Below, piece after piece: positions 12,898 to 23,353 of a stretch of 64,000 nucleotides of DNA (positions are counted from its first letter, which is position 1; every line of letters begins with the position of its first letter). The position numbers and the translations under genes were made by a program. The notes under the pieces were generated by a model, which saw only the letters and a program-made list of their open reading frames with translations, made no database searches and had not been told where the DNA came from. The stretch comes from Rhipidocladum racemiflorum (Eukaryota > Streptophyta > Magnoliopsida > Poales > Poaceae). The stretch lies in assembly GCA_036346355.1 (NCBI GenBank), contig CM070583.1:992001-1056000 (forward strand), in the 5' to 3' direction.

Positions 12898-13453
12898 TAG
12901 AGGTGGGCACTTGGGCCGGGCTCTTTTGGGTCGGCCCGAAGCACGACGGGATGGCCCGGTGCAAAGCCCGGTCCGGCACGACACGGTTCCATGTCGGGCC
13001 GGGCCGACACAATCAGAGCACTGCAGCCGTGTCGGCCTGAACCGGCACGATGGGCGCGACCGACAAGATCGTTTGGGCCCCGCGTGCCAAGACAAAGACG
13101 AACGGGCACGAAATCACGGATTAAGACCTAAAAGTTGGCAGATATTGTAAATTCAGGGCATCTTCAAGCATTGCATTTATGTTTGACATTTTGTTCATGT
13201 GATTAGTCTCTTATGTAATTAAAATAGGTAGTTTAGTAGTAGTGATGTGTTTTATTTCTTTGCTCGTCACAATAGTGAAAATGGGTCGGGCCTAGGCCGG
13301 CAAGGCACGAAGCGCAAATGGGTCGGGCCTGGGCTCGCCAAAAGCGAGTCGGGCCGGCACGGTGGGCACGATGGGCCGTCGTGGCACGGCACAGTTCCGG
13401 CCCGAAGCACGATGGGCCCGGCCAGTGCCAGCACGGCACGACGCCCACCTCTA
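12898..13453. mobile_element. Non-autonomous hAT element (TIR TAGAGGTGGGC)
   Basis: Perfect 11-bp terminal inverted repeats TAGAGGTGGGC / GCCCACCTCTA and a perfect 8-bp target duplication CTTGTAAT at 12890-12897 and 13454-13461. Eight-base duplications are the hallmark of the hAT superfamily. The interior is GC-rich with repeated GGGCCGG and GGCACG words and no transposase. A related direct repeat at 15024-15043 shows the same sequence without the insert. A degraded relative of the interior occurs around 43189-43400. Confidence 0.85.
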
Positions 13454-13466
13454 CTTGTAATATTGA

Positions 13467-14289
13467 TTAGGCCAATAAGCGTGGCACACGCCGCGCACGT
13501 GAATGAAAAATAATTTTGCGTTTTTTTTCGGGAGAAAAAATAGATCTAGATGTATTTTCAAAAAATTTTGAGGCTCGAGAAATATTAGAGATCGCGCTGA
13601 AAAAAAAGCACACATATTTTTGTTGACAAAAATATTTTTTTCGGGGAAAACGGAGAAAGGGCCTGGATGTAAAAACCGGGGACCTGTTTGCTATATTTTT
13701 AGACCTAACCGCTATCCTGAAAAAGTAAAAAAAGGCTTGCTCGCGATTTGTATTTAATGGGAGGCTTTTTCCGTAAAGCAACGAGCGAGGGGTCCAAACA
13801 CGATTCAGGAAAGTTTTTTTTGCCCTCACAAAAAATCGCGAATGACCTTTTCGTAACTTTGCAGGGATCTATCCGTAATTTAATAGTGTGTTTGGTTGGA
13901 GAGTGGGGTGGAATGGAATGGTTCCATCCCAGATTTCATGATGGAATGGCTCCATCACAGATTTCAGGGATGGAATGGTTCCATCCCAGATTCTCAGACA
14001 GGGCCCACTGTCACTCTAACATTTCAAGTGGGATGGCTGCGTTCCAGAAAATTTGTAGAACCTGGCCGTCCCGAATCTAGAGAGAATATTCTCTTTTCTG
14101 GAACCAAGTCATCCCCAGCTCTCCAACCAAACACTAGACTTGGTGGGATGGGATGGTTCCATTCCACTCCATCCCACTAACCAAACACACACTAAAGGAA
14201 CGGAGGGACCTTTTTGCAAAAATAGTGGGGTGACAGGTGGATGGGTGGAGGAGGCTTGAAACCTCCGTAATTTAAGATAGGGATAATAA
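13467..14289 (-). mobile_element. Helitron-like element H2, with a nested MITE
   Basis: The related copy at 15038-15052 reads ATTGATATGATAG with no insert; here the same text is split exactly between A (13466) and T (14290) with no duplication. On the minus strand the insert starts TTATTATCCC and ends with a hairpin GCGTG-TGC-CACGC, then CTAA. The interior matches H1. CTAA fits the Helitron CTRR end. A separate MITE (13884-14192) interrupts it. Confidence 0.7.
13884..14192. mobile_element. Tourist-like MITE nested in H2
   Basis: Inverted ends TAGTGTGTTTGG (left) and CCAAACACACAC (right), flanked by TAA at 13881-13883 and 14193-14195, the 3-bp duplication used by PIF/Harbinger-type elements. 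Internal repeats of GGAATGGTTCCATCCCAGATT give it a strong palindromic character. It is absent from H1, whose equivalent text is continuous. Confidence 0.55.
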
Positions 14290-14441
14290 TATGATAGAAC
14301 TTGTATACAATTAATATACATTATGCAATGCATGTATCATTTTCTATACATGCAGTCACTCATCAGGCTTATATTAGCATAGTCAATGCACACAACTTAG
14401 CCGCCTTAATATTGCCGCCATTCAAACCCAAGACTACATTG
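14290..14441. repeat. Direct repeat, copy 1 (with 12883-12897 and 13454-13466)
   Basis: About 150 bases closely match 15043-15198 (shared words ATGATAGAACTTGTATAC, TATACATGCAGTCAC, CGCCATTC). The left part of the same repeat lies before and after the hAT element, so copy 1 has been split by a hAT element and a Helitron-like element. Confidence 0.75.
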
Positions 14442-15022
14442 GCTCTCGAGGGCAAGAGATTCCGAGGCTTGTTGATCTACGGTAGGTAGGCCGTGTTTTT
14501 TTTTTCTAGTTTAAGAGTAAAAGAAGTAAAGTCTAAACAAAGAGGTGTTTTTTAACTGGATTTTTTTAAAAGCTATAAGCCTCTATATAACTAAAAACCA
14601 AAAATCACAAAAAGGTGCTTTTTTAGCTTATGAATGGTTGCCAGCAGATTTACCTTCGCAACTGATCGGCTAGATATTATGATACAATTGTCTTTAATAT
14701 ACAACTTTACTTTCTAGAATTGAAATACAGTTGTAATTGTTACATAACTCTAATATCTATTATGATTAATAGGCACCATTATAATCTGGATCCACCAAAA
14801 TAAGTAGTAGAGGTTCTTCTCATTTTCTTTCGATTAATGCAAGAATTTTTAATATTTTTCTTTTTAAATATTATTGTAGGATTTTCTTGGCTTTAAAGCG
14901 AAGGAGGTGACTTTCATGCCACCAAGTATTTTTTATTTATATAGGTGTCACTAAAGTTAAGATAAAATTAAGCCTAGAAAACAGTAAACTTGTTAATTCT
15001 TTAATGTCTATGCTACCTGTCT
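14442..15022. other. Spacer between direct repeats, no gene
   Basis: A/T-rich sequence. Around 14500-14640 the words AAAGAGGTG and AAAAGGTGC with poly(T) flanks hint at an old MITE, but clear ends are lacking. Confidence 0.35.
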
Positions 15023-15198
15023 GGTTTCTACTTGTAATATTGATATGATAGAACTTGTATACAATTAATATGCATTATGCAATATGCATGTATCATTGTC
15101 TATACATGCAGTCACCCAGGCTTATATTAGCATACATAGTCAATACACATAAGTTAGCCGCCCTAATATTGCCGCCATTCGAAGGCCCAAGATTACAT
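15023..15198. repeat. Direct repeat, copy 2 (uninterrupted)
   Basis: An uninterrupted version of the repeat that is split at 12883-14441. It supplies the empty-site sequence for both the hAT element at 12898 and the Helitron-like element at 13467. Confidence 0.75.
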
Positions 15199-15507
15199 CG
15201 CCTTAATTAATAATGCAGACATGTGTTCTCAACGATGCACCAAGGAAGCATTCCAAAGGATACGAGTAAAGAAGTAAAATGTATAGCAAACGAAAGCATT
15301 ACCGAGTCGACCTAACATAAGACCTGGTGATCACATTGAATATATGTTCTTTCAACGACTGGCCTGGTGGTCACATTAAATATATGTTTTTTTTTATGGA
15401 CTGATCACTTGGGGGCATCGTGACTAGATCGATCACAGCCATTGGTCAAAAAAAGGAAGCAACAAGGCAAGCAGGAGACATCTACTCAGTTCAATGGCAG
15501 TGTGTAT

Positions 15508-15665
15508 CATCCGGATGTTTTTGTCTCAAAAAAACATCCAAATTTTGGACCGTACGATCAAAACACACATCCGTCCGATCAAAACATAGGTGAGTTGCAT
15601 CGATCTCAAATCAAATCCAATGGCAAGAAATTTGAATGATAGTTGCTAAAGAAAACATCCGGATG
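15508..15665. mobile_element. MITE of the CATCCGGATG family, copy 1
   Basis: About 158 bases bordered by CATCCGGATG at both ends. The interior words GGACCGTACGATCAAAACAC and TGCATCGATCTCAAATC recur in the copy at 59091-59260, and related text is found at about 62676-62840 and 46090-46138. It has no coding capacity. The superfamily cannot be assigned. Confidence 0.65.
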
Positions 15666-16111
15666 AAAATTATCAAAACCCTAGTTCAATAGTAAAAACA
15701 ACCTGTCGCTGTATCTAGCTGCCTGCCTAGCTTATGGAACTGGTACAACTTCTTCTTCTTCTTCTTATTATTATTATTGGCGAGTGGAAGAGAGAGTTAT
15801 ACATTGATTAAGGAACGGTAGCATCACAATCTGCAAGCACTAGGTGGTCGACATGTACAAGAAGGAACTCCCAGTCCCAGCCTCCCAGGTAGCTAAACCG
15901 CCCAACCTAGCTCACGGCTGGTACGGTGTGCTAGCTCATGGGTCAACGCTGCATGCCCTATTATGATCTCTCTTTACCGCGGCGAAGTTGATATCACCCG
16001 TAGAAACAACCAGTGTTGGAATAGCGAAAAAAAAATTTTTGTGGCAATTTTCTGATTTTATTTCTTCTCTCTCTCTTTCCCGCTTGCATACAAAACTCAA
16101 GCCTACCTTTA
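15666..16111. other. Intergenic, no gene recognised
   Basis: Contains the trinucleotide repeat at 15748-15778 and otherwise no recognisable feature before the Tourist MITE. Confidence 0.35.
15748..15778. repeat. Trinucleotide microsatellite
   Basis: A run of CTT/TTC units followed by ATT units. Confidence 0.8.
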
Positions 16112-16398
16112 GAGCATCTCCAAGAGGGGCCCTAAATATGGTCCTAACTTGAATTATAGGATTTTTGGGGAAAAGATTAACTCCAGCAATGGCCCTAAAT
16201 TGTTAAAATTTAGCAAATTGTTTTAGGGCCCCTAGGAGAGTAGCTATATTTAGCAACTCTGTGATTGAGCCCTATCTTTGTTGGGTTTTAGGGCTTAATT
16301 GCTGGAGTGAATATTTCGTTGGAGCCCTAAATCTGATTAGTTGGGGTCCTAAATTAAAGTTTAAGGCTCATTTTTAGGGCTCTCTCTTGGAGATGCTC
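16112..16398. mobile_element. Tourist-like MITE (GAGCATCTCC ends)
   Basis: Inverted ends GAGCATCTCCAAGAG and CTCTTGGAGATGCTC, flanked by TTA at 16109-16111 and 16399-16401. The 3-bp TTA duplication fits PIF/Harbinger-derived MITEs. It is 287 bases long, with repeated 'ccctaaat' words and no coding capacity. Confidence 0.75.
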
Positions 16399-16909
16399 TT
16401 ATATTTATACCCAAAAACTACAGCCCAAATAATATAATAGGATTCCGGTTCCTTTCCTTGTCCACCTCATACTTCCTTGTCTTCTTTGTCTTAGTTGGAC
16501 TTTTAATCAAAACTCTAATTAATTACAAGTTTATTTCTAACATTCATCATTTTAATCTTATAACATTTAATTCATAACCTAACTCTTTCTAATCTCCTAA
16601 ATTTGTTCTCAAATTTTTCCTCTTTCCTTACTTCCCTCGTTTTGTTTTGTTTTGTTTTTCCTTTTCTCTCTCCTGTCTCTTGCATGCGTTTCCTGCACAG
16701 TCTCCACCATGGCGATTGCGAGCACTTCTCCCAATGCCAAGCACCGAAGCACGTCTCCTTTCTTTGCACTGTCTTCCCACGTGCCTTTGCCGCTTCTCTC
16801 CTGATGCCACACAGAAGGCCTTGAGCTTTGCCTCGGAATCACACTTGCCATGGCACCTTGAGCTCTACCTGGAACTCACGTGCACGTTCTTCGCGCATGA
16901 TCATGTCAT
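16399..16909. other. Intergenic stretch with a short moderately GC-rich patch
   Basis: At 16709 an ATG in good context (CACCATGGCG) starts a 31-codon frame without known features. It may be a relic of a gene 5' end cut by the adjacent LTR, but nothing else supports a gene. Confidence 0.3.
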
Positions 16910-17790
16910 TGTTGGAAACATACACAATATTTATATTCTAAATTTTATATTAAGACAAATATAACAAGAAACTACAGATACAAAAAACAGCAGGTAACAT
17001 ATTGTACTTCAAAATATACACAAGTATTGTAAATTAATAGAGTTGATCGATCACACGAACAACTTACTGTTGGGCTTGCTGAAGAGTAGTAAACAGTGCA
17101 GCACAGATGCGGTCGTGGAAGTAGTTGGCGACGAGGAAAAAGAAAAACGGCCGCGCTAAAGCGCTGCCCAGAAACCTTATTGCCACCCCGTGCAGGTAAA
17201 CTCCGTGACAAAAGCTCGGAGATACCACTCACCCTCCTTCACGGTGCACATCGAGGAGGAAGGCCAGCGAGGTTTAACATCTCAACACAATAGTACAACT
17301 TATGCAGAAAGGAGCATGAAGAATAGAGAAATTCAGCGTCAACTGGACGTCTCCAGGAGTTTTTATACATGTGCATCAAGAATCGACATAATGCGGCGCA
17401 TTAGTAATCGATCGCATAATATCAGCAGTTACTGGTTACTAGAAACTGATGGTGTTTATGACACTAGAATGTTTAATTCACATTTAAACAGAATGAACAG
17501 AGAGAAAATTGCAAGATTCAGTAAAACAAAAGGTGAATTCAAAGTACCAGGAGACACTACGACGAGGCGCAGTCGCTCGTCGCAAGCCACAAGTCATGTG
17601 AATTTTCACGCAAAAATACGCGAATGCATGCGCGCGCGTGTTTGGCCACTGTCCACCCTATGTCATTCTCATGTCAAGTGTTATATTAATCAAGAGGTGG
17701 CAATGACTCTATCTTTTAAAGGAAATGGTACTAAACCATGCATGCTTTGGAATTAAAGGAAATGAGCTACCCATGGGCCAATTTCTAACA
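16910..17790 (-). mobile_element. 3' LTR of a copia-like element, with polypurine tract
   Basis: On the minus strand it begins TGTTAGAAATTGGCCC at 17790 and ends ATGTTTCCAACA at 16910 (TG...CA). Directly upstream in element orientation lies GGTGGGGGAT (17791-17800), a typical polypurine tract, which shows this is the 3' LTR. The 5-base word GTCAT (16905-16909) is the presumed target duplication; its partner was not found because the other half of the element is missing. A 188-codon frame inside has no domain and is not called. Confidence 0.6.
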
Positions 17791-18652
17791 ATCCCCCACC
17801 AATTACATAGCAAACAGCAGAAAAGATAATAAAGATCGTTGTACTGAAGTGTTGTTAATATACCAGTCTTTTGGTGTAAATCCCGTATGGGTTGAACTTG
17901 CACCTAGATTAGCAAGGTTCATCCTTTCATAGCTGATGAACAGACTATGCTTTGAATTCATAGCTTTTTGTGATCAAACTTTACTTGAAAATCACAACTG
18001 ATACTAGACTGCCAATAAACCACGCCTATACGGAGCATTATATGATCATGCTCTTGTATCTGCTCATGAGCTTTCTAGAAAATGCTCCATCCTCGTGAAC
18101 TACCTCACAATTATGCTCAAGTAGATGTATTCATTATAGGTATCCTGTAGGCCAATATCTTTTTCTCTAATTTTGACACTAGAATACATTAAGGTTTTAA
18201 GCCAACCTTCCATACAATCAAGAGTGCTTTGTCTATTAGGACACAAGTACAATATAATAATATATACCCTCTTATTGCAACACCAACTTGTTTTTTCCAT
18301 TACCTAATTCACAATATTTCCGATTAAGAAGGTATGTGTTATCATTTTGTTATAACTCAAATGGGCCTGATACCCATGTCCATAAATGCAATAGAAATCG
18401 TTTTCCTGTAAGTCTTTTTGTAAAAAGATATGCTAAATTTTTCTCAGTAGGAATATAATTCACAACAATCAAACACTCCGGCCATGAGGGATCTAGCACA
18501 ACAAGCTGCCCAGCTGGACTTCAGTGGCATCAGAAGAGGCGCAAGCATCGGCTCGGTTGCACAAACAACCAGGTTCGGCAAGGTCCAGACTCTAGGCGGC
18601 ACAACGACACGATACAATCTATAAGAGACAATGATATACATGCAGCACGGGC
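17791..18652 (-). mobile_element. Truncated internal region of the copia-like element, plus BAHD relic 3' flank
   Basis: About 17791-18470 continues from the polypurine tract and looks like the non-coding 3' internal region; no reverse transcriptase or RNase H could be read. From about 18470 to 18652 the sequence is probably the 3' flank of the BAHD pseudogene. The junction is inferred only. Confidence 0.35.
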
Positions 18653-19198
18653 TCACTCTTTGCTCACGGTCACCGCGTCCATGAACTCGTCGGCGGCGAC
18701 CAGCCTCGCGAGCGCGTCCGGCACCTCCAGCGCCACCGCGTTTCCCATGTAACATTGTGGTAGTCCCTTCAGCCGTGCTCTGCATCCGACAAGAAGGGTG
18801 TACGCTGTCTCCTGGTCTGGAGCGAGGCGCCGGGCTCGACACACCGCTCGCCAGAGGTGCGTGAGCGGGGACAGCAATGAGGAGATGGTGGCTGTCGCTG
18901 TGCCAGCCATCTCGGCGTTCCCCTTCGCCATCAGCTTCTTTATGTTCTCCCCGGAGAAATGGAAGAGGCATTCCTGCACCGGAGGGTACTCGCGACGCCG
19001 GACAAAGTCCTCCAGCTTGCCGAAGGGCAGAGGGATCGGCACGGGGCACGTGTCGAGGAACCACCCCTCAAGCACCGGCAACCGCGTGTAGATCTCGCAG
19101 TATTCGCCGCACCAGCTGCCACTTCGGTTGATCTCCGACCTGGTGTTGAACAAGTGCCGGAAGGTTGTCCCGTCGACGACACCGTGGTTAAGAAACAT
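18653..19198 (-). pseudogene. Truncated BAHD acyltransferase relic
   Basis: An open frame of 181 codons aligns by eye to the middle and end of BAHD proteins. It begins just before the catalytic box (HGVVD, about residues 5-9), so the N-terminal third of the enzyme is gone. It continues through PVPIPLPFGKLEDFVRR and TAYTLLVGCRARL, then jumps from CYMGNAV straight to ALEVPDALARLVAADEFMDAV. The block between these, which contains DFGWG in the intact gene at 8188-9609, is deleted in frame. With both N-terminal and DFGWG regions missing it should not fold as an active enzyme. The end (DEFMDAVTVSKE) is close to that of the intact neighbour (EEFMDAVSVPA), so the two are probably tandem duplicates. 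Confidence 0.85.
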
Positions 19199-19538
19199 GG
19201 CGATATTTTTAGAACGTACAGTTTTAGCAAATAAATTTCAAAAGAACGTTCAAAAAACTTTATGTTTAAATGAGTTTCCCACAATTTTATAAGTTTCTAA
19301 AAGATTCTAAGCAAAAGTTTCAATGATTTCAGGTTTTCGAACTCAAGTTTCACCAGGTTTCAACCGATGAGTTTACAACGAGTTTCAGCCCGAGCTTCAA
19401 CCTAAAAGTTTCAAAAAAATTCAACTTGCAGTAGGTTTTATCAAGTTTCAACTAAAGTTTCGACAAGTTTCCTCATGAAAACAACACAAAAAGTGCAAAA
19501 AAAATCCCAGCATACTCACCAGTGGCTACCGTCCCGTC
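19199..19538. repeat. Irregular AAGTTTCAA-type repeat tract
   Basis: From about 19225 to 19475 variants of 'gtttcaa' recur every 10-30 bases (AAGTTTCAATGA, CAAGTTTCACC, GAGTTTCAGC, AAAGTTTCAAAA and others). The tract abuts the point where the BAHD relic loses its N-terminal part. The spacing is irregular, so it is neither a microsatellite nor a CRISPR array. Confidence 0.5.
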
Positions 19539-20570
19539 TAGGGATGAAAACGGATCAGATACGGACGGATAATGGTTTTACCATATTTGTTTTCATATTT
19601 TTTTTTCCCAGATGCGGATACGGTTAGTCCGGATACGAATACAAATACGGATAATACCGAATACAGATACGGATCGAATACAAATCGAATCAGATACGTT
19701 TACGAATATTTATCAGAACATGATAACCCCTTAGATTGTATATAAAAAATCAACAAAAAAACATAACTCGTTTATTTGATCAAAATATTATTAAAAATTC
19801 AACAAATATAAGCATTTTCATTCACTTAAACAGTAATCAGATACAATGTCGCAAATAAAATTATGTAATACTTAGTTTATCATGCACATACGATTAGTTC
19901 ATCATACATATCAAAACACAAAACAAATGTGATCCTTGCTCAGAGATACAAATAGAAACAAATATAGAACACACTAAAAGTTTGATAATACTTAACTACC
20001 ATATCCCTAAAAAACATATATAACACTTACATGTAATGACTTAAGATTTGTATTCTTTATTAAATTGTGTTTAAAATAATTAATTATGTATTTATGGGTT
20101 TTTAGCTACTTATTTGAAATATTTTCCTACTAAGGACAATAATTTTTGAATTTTTTAGAAAATTTAAAATCTGATAAAAACTTGGAAATATTTTTTTTAA
20201 AATTATAGACTATGTCAGGAATTTTTTTCAAAAAATTTCATAATTTTTCGAGCTAGTTTGCCAATTTTAATAATTGAAACTTGATTTATAGATTAATTAA
20301 ATTAGAAAACAATTTAAAAATTTAGAAACCTTGTTGGACCAAAAGAGTAGCTTGGCCCAGTCCACATGTACATCCGGATATCCGACCGATTACTATTTGG
20401 ATTATCCGAATCCATATCCGAATATGACGAATAGTGAGCTACCGAATCCGTATCCGACAAAAAAAAAATCTGTATCCGATCCGATACTATCCGAAAAATA
20501 TCCGATCCGACAGAATCCGTATCCGAAAATTATCTGGATCGGTCGAAACTATCATCCGTTTTCATCCCTA
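19539..20570. mobile_element. Ac/Ds-like non-autonomous hAT element
   Basis: Ends TAGGGATGAAAACGG and CCGTTTTCATCCCTA are perfect 15-bp inverted repeats, very close to the Ac/Ds ends of maize (YAGGGATGAAA). The 8-bp duplication GTCCCGTC is perfect (19531-19538 and 20571-20578). Near both ends are many copies of ATCCG and GGATA words, like subterminal transposase binding sites. The interior is A/T-rich with no transposase frame, so it must be mobilised in trans. Intact ends and a perfect duplication suggest a young insertion. Confidence 0.88.
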
Positions 20571-21107
20571 GTCCCGTCCTAGCCATTCATCAGCACCACC
20601 ACCACCACTTCCTCCTCCTACTGGCCCAAAAGGTGAAGCACGAACTCAAAATTGCCCATGATGCACACGGCGGCAATGTTGAGCCACGAGGCAACGTGGC
20701 CAGAATCAATGTTGTACCGCTGTGTGGCCTAGATGAGGAGACAGGCGATAGTCATGGGATCTGACGGATTCCATCACCAGCATCGAGAAAGACGATCCGA
20801 TCCAGTGCATCTCGTCGCCTCTGCCATGCCTCAGGCCGAGTTCACACTCACCATCCTCGTTCCCCTGCCCTTGCTCGAGCTAGCTGTTGCCCCCTAGACT
20901 AGAGAGGGATAGAGCAAATGTGGATGGATGACAGCAAAGCACGATTGGAGAGGAGGGAGAATAGCATCAATGTCAAAGGAGGAGATAAGATTGCAGTACT
21001 ATGGTCGATTTAGGGTGGCTATGCTCTTGATTTGGGAGGATTGGAGAGAGAGAGAGAATAGTATTGGATGGGGAAGGGCCATGACTGTGTTGATGAAAGG
21101 GTGGGCT
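20571..21107. other. Intergenic stretch with a possible gene fragment
   Basis: About 20600-20900 has coding-like composition on the minus strand (for example a readable stretch SWLNIAAVCIMGNFEFVLHL), but the frame is broken and I do not recognise it. It may be a captured or decayed gene fragment. Confidence 0.25.
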
Positions 21108-22675
21108 TAGGGATGGCAAAAGGGACATTCCCTGGCGGGGAGTGGTGGACAGGGGTCCAAATTTCGGCGAAATTCGGCGAGATCCCGGCGAAATCTCGGA
21201 TTTCGGACCCCTCCGAGATTCAAAATCCCGGAAAATTCAAAAAAATTAAAAAAATTCAAATCTCGGATTTCTCGGCGAGATCTCGGCAATTTCGGGCGAA
21301 ATCTCGGCAATCTCGGGCGAGATTTGGTATTTTTTTGTCGGATTTTGATTTTTTTGCATTCTATTTGCTTGGGTTTAGGATCAAGATCATCCACAAAAAA
21401 TTTCAAAAATTTTTAACATGTTTTTAACCATTTTTTGGTCGGTTCAATACGTCGGTTAGGACTTTCCGATTTTTTTAAATTTTTCAAGATTGATTATCTT
21501 ACGAAAATTTTATGGGAATATTATTGATGTATTAGGACCATTCACAAAAATTTTCAAAATTTTCTAAAGTGGTTTGAACTTTTTAATACATATGAACTTT
21601 TCTAGTGCATTGAAGCAATGAGAGAGAAATGATATCTGATACTGATATTGATAGTTGGAATCAATCTGTGTATACCTATGAGAGAGAAGTGGAGTGGAAA
21701 CAGTGGTACAAAACCCACTTCAAAATTATTGAATGACATATATTGAAAAACAAAATTTAAAACCTAAGATAACATGTATTTATAAATGGGTACAGTACTA
21801 ACTCACCTATGTATATATGGGCGGGGATTCACATATACATGATCAGTGCTCATATTTATGGCATTGATCTTTTCTTATTAGTCAAAATTCAAAACTGCAG
21901 GTGGTTTCAAAGAAAGAATCTCCCTTAATACATAGGAACATATATAAAACTTTTAAAATGACTTGAAGTTCATTTGTTACATTTGAAAAATCAAAAACTG
22001 ATTTTATATACGGTTTTTATCACGACTTTACCACTGTTAGATTTTTAAAAAATTCCTCATGATTGATCATCATCTCAAATTTTTATGGAAACATTAGTGA
22101 TGTGTTAGGACTATCCAAAAAAAATTTCAAATTTTTTTGACGTGTTTTGAACCATTTTTTAGCCAGTTCAATATGGCCGAGATTTCGGTGATTTCGGCCG
22201 ATATCTCGGTGATTTCGGTCGAGATCTCGGATTTCCCGGTAGAAAAAAAACCGGATTTGAAATTTAGTTTTTGCAATTTGTCCGGATTTTGTCCGAAATT
22301 TCCGAATCTCGCCGAAATTTCGGATTTCGGAAACCTCCGAGATTTGACTCAAAACGAGATTTGAAACCTTGGTGGTGGAACGTCCCTGTCCCCAAGAGAA
22401 GGAAAATGCCCCGTTCCCCGGCCCTAGCCCCGACATGGAGGGCCACTTCGCCCCGTTCCCTATCCCCGTCGGGGCATCTGGTCTCGTGGAGAGCCATACC
22501 TGATAACATACGCCAAAACTGAATAGAGAACTTACCTGGGCCTAGGGCACCGCCGTGGAGGGCTGGAGGGATGAATTTTACCCATTAACAGCCCGGGGGG
22601 ACTCACCTATCCCCGCCCCCTAATAAGGGAATTCCATAGCAGGGGACGAGAAATGAAGTCCCATTGCCATCCCTA
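21108..22675. mobile_element. hAT-like element with nested insert
   Basis: Ends TAGGGATGGCAA and TTGCCATCCCTA are perfect inverted repeats. The flanks GGTGGGCT (21100-21107) and GGTGAGCT (22676-22683) are an 8-bp duplication with one mismatch. Outer segments (about 21108-21155 and 22375-22675) are GC-rich with words such as GTTCCC and CCCCG. The centre (21155-22370) is A/T-rich and bordered by clusters of TTTCGG/CCGAAA words on both sides, and is best read as a second element nested in the first. No transposase was seen. Confidence 0.7.
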
Positions 22676-22841
22676 GGTGAGCTAGACTGATAAAATTTTG
22701 GTGGGATTCAATCCTACGTCCTCTAAGTATACTGTTGATTTAGGTAAGAAATGGTACACCGTTCACTAGTTTTTCTTTTATCTAAAATAGGTAAGTCCAA
22801 GAACTTGTCAGATTCCTATGTGAAGGCGTCTGCCCTCTAGT

Positions 22842-22875
22842 ACGAGAGAGAGAGAGAGAGAGGAGAGAGAGAGTA
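22842..22875. repeat. GA dinucleotide microsatellite
   Basis: An interrupted GA run. Confidence 0.85.
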
Positions 22876-22953
22876 TTAGTTATTTCTCTACCATCCAGAA
22901 ATCCCCAACATTACACCTATTTATGACACGTTACGTGAGATATCCCAACTTAC

Positions 22954-23353
22954 CAAAGCTGTCTTTACTAATGCGGTTCAGAGATTGTCCGGTTGCTCTT
23001 GAGGTGACAGCTTAGCTCTGAATTGAAATGAAAATAAATCGCATGAGTTGCTGAAATAGTCGCATTGAGCAGTATTCTTCATAGTAAGCAGATAATAAGA
23101 ATATTACCGAGCTGAATCTTTTGTAGCTGAGCAGCGGCCAGCGGGATAGTGCTGGAAGTGTCCTGTTTGTATCTATCTGGCAATGTAAGCATTCGGGTGT
23201 ATTTCTGTGCTGGAAGAACAGTCAAACAAACAAAAGGAATATAGTGCATCAGGGCCCAAGATTTTTACCTCAACTTGAAACATAAATTGCTAAGACTGTT
23301 TACCTTATCATGGAAAGAGCAGACATACCGATTCACTTCAATTGCCTCTACTA
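22954..23353 (-). pseudogene. Three-exon fragment of an unrecognised gene
   Basis: Three minus-strand exons fit together in phase with canonical splice sites. Exon a (23304-23353) ends AAG|GTAAAC. Exon b (23108-23204) follows a CACAG acceptor and ends with one base of a split codon before GTAATA. Exon c (22954-23010) follows an AAG acceptor and ends before GTAAGT. Together they give about 68 residues, including VVEAIEVNRYVCSFHDK, then KYTRMLTLPDRYKQD, IPLAAAQLQKIQL and QSLNRISKDSF, with no stop. I do not recognise the family. Continuation is lost on both sides: a hAT element ends at 22675 and duplicated kinase sequence begins at about 23843. It is probably the remnant of a gene cut by those rearrangements, although a live gene with distant exons is possible. 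Confidence 0.45.

Noticed and set aside
17190..17756. 188-codon plus-strand frame
   Set aside because: It lies wholly inside the copia-like LTR (16910-17790), has no domain and runs antisense to the element.
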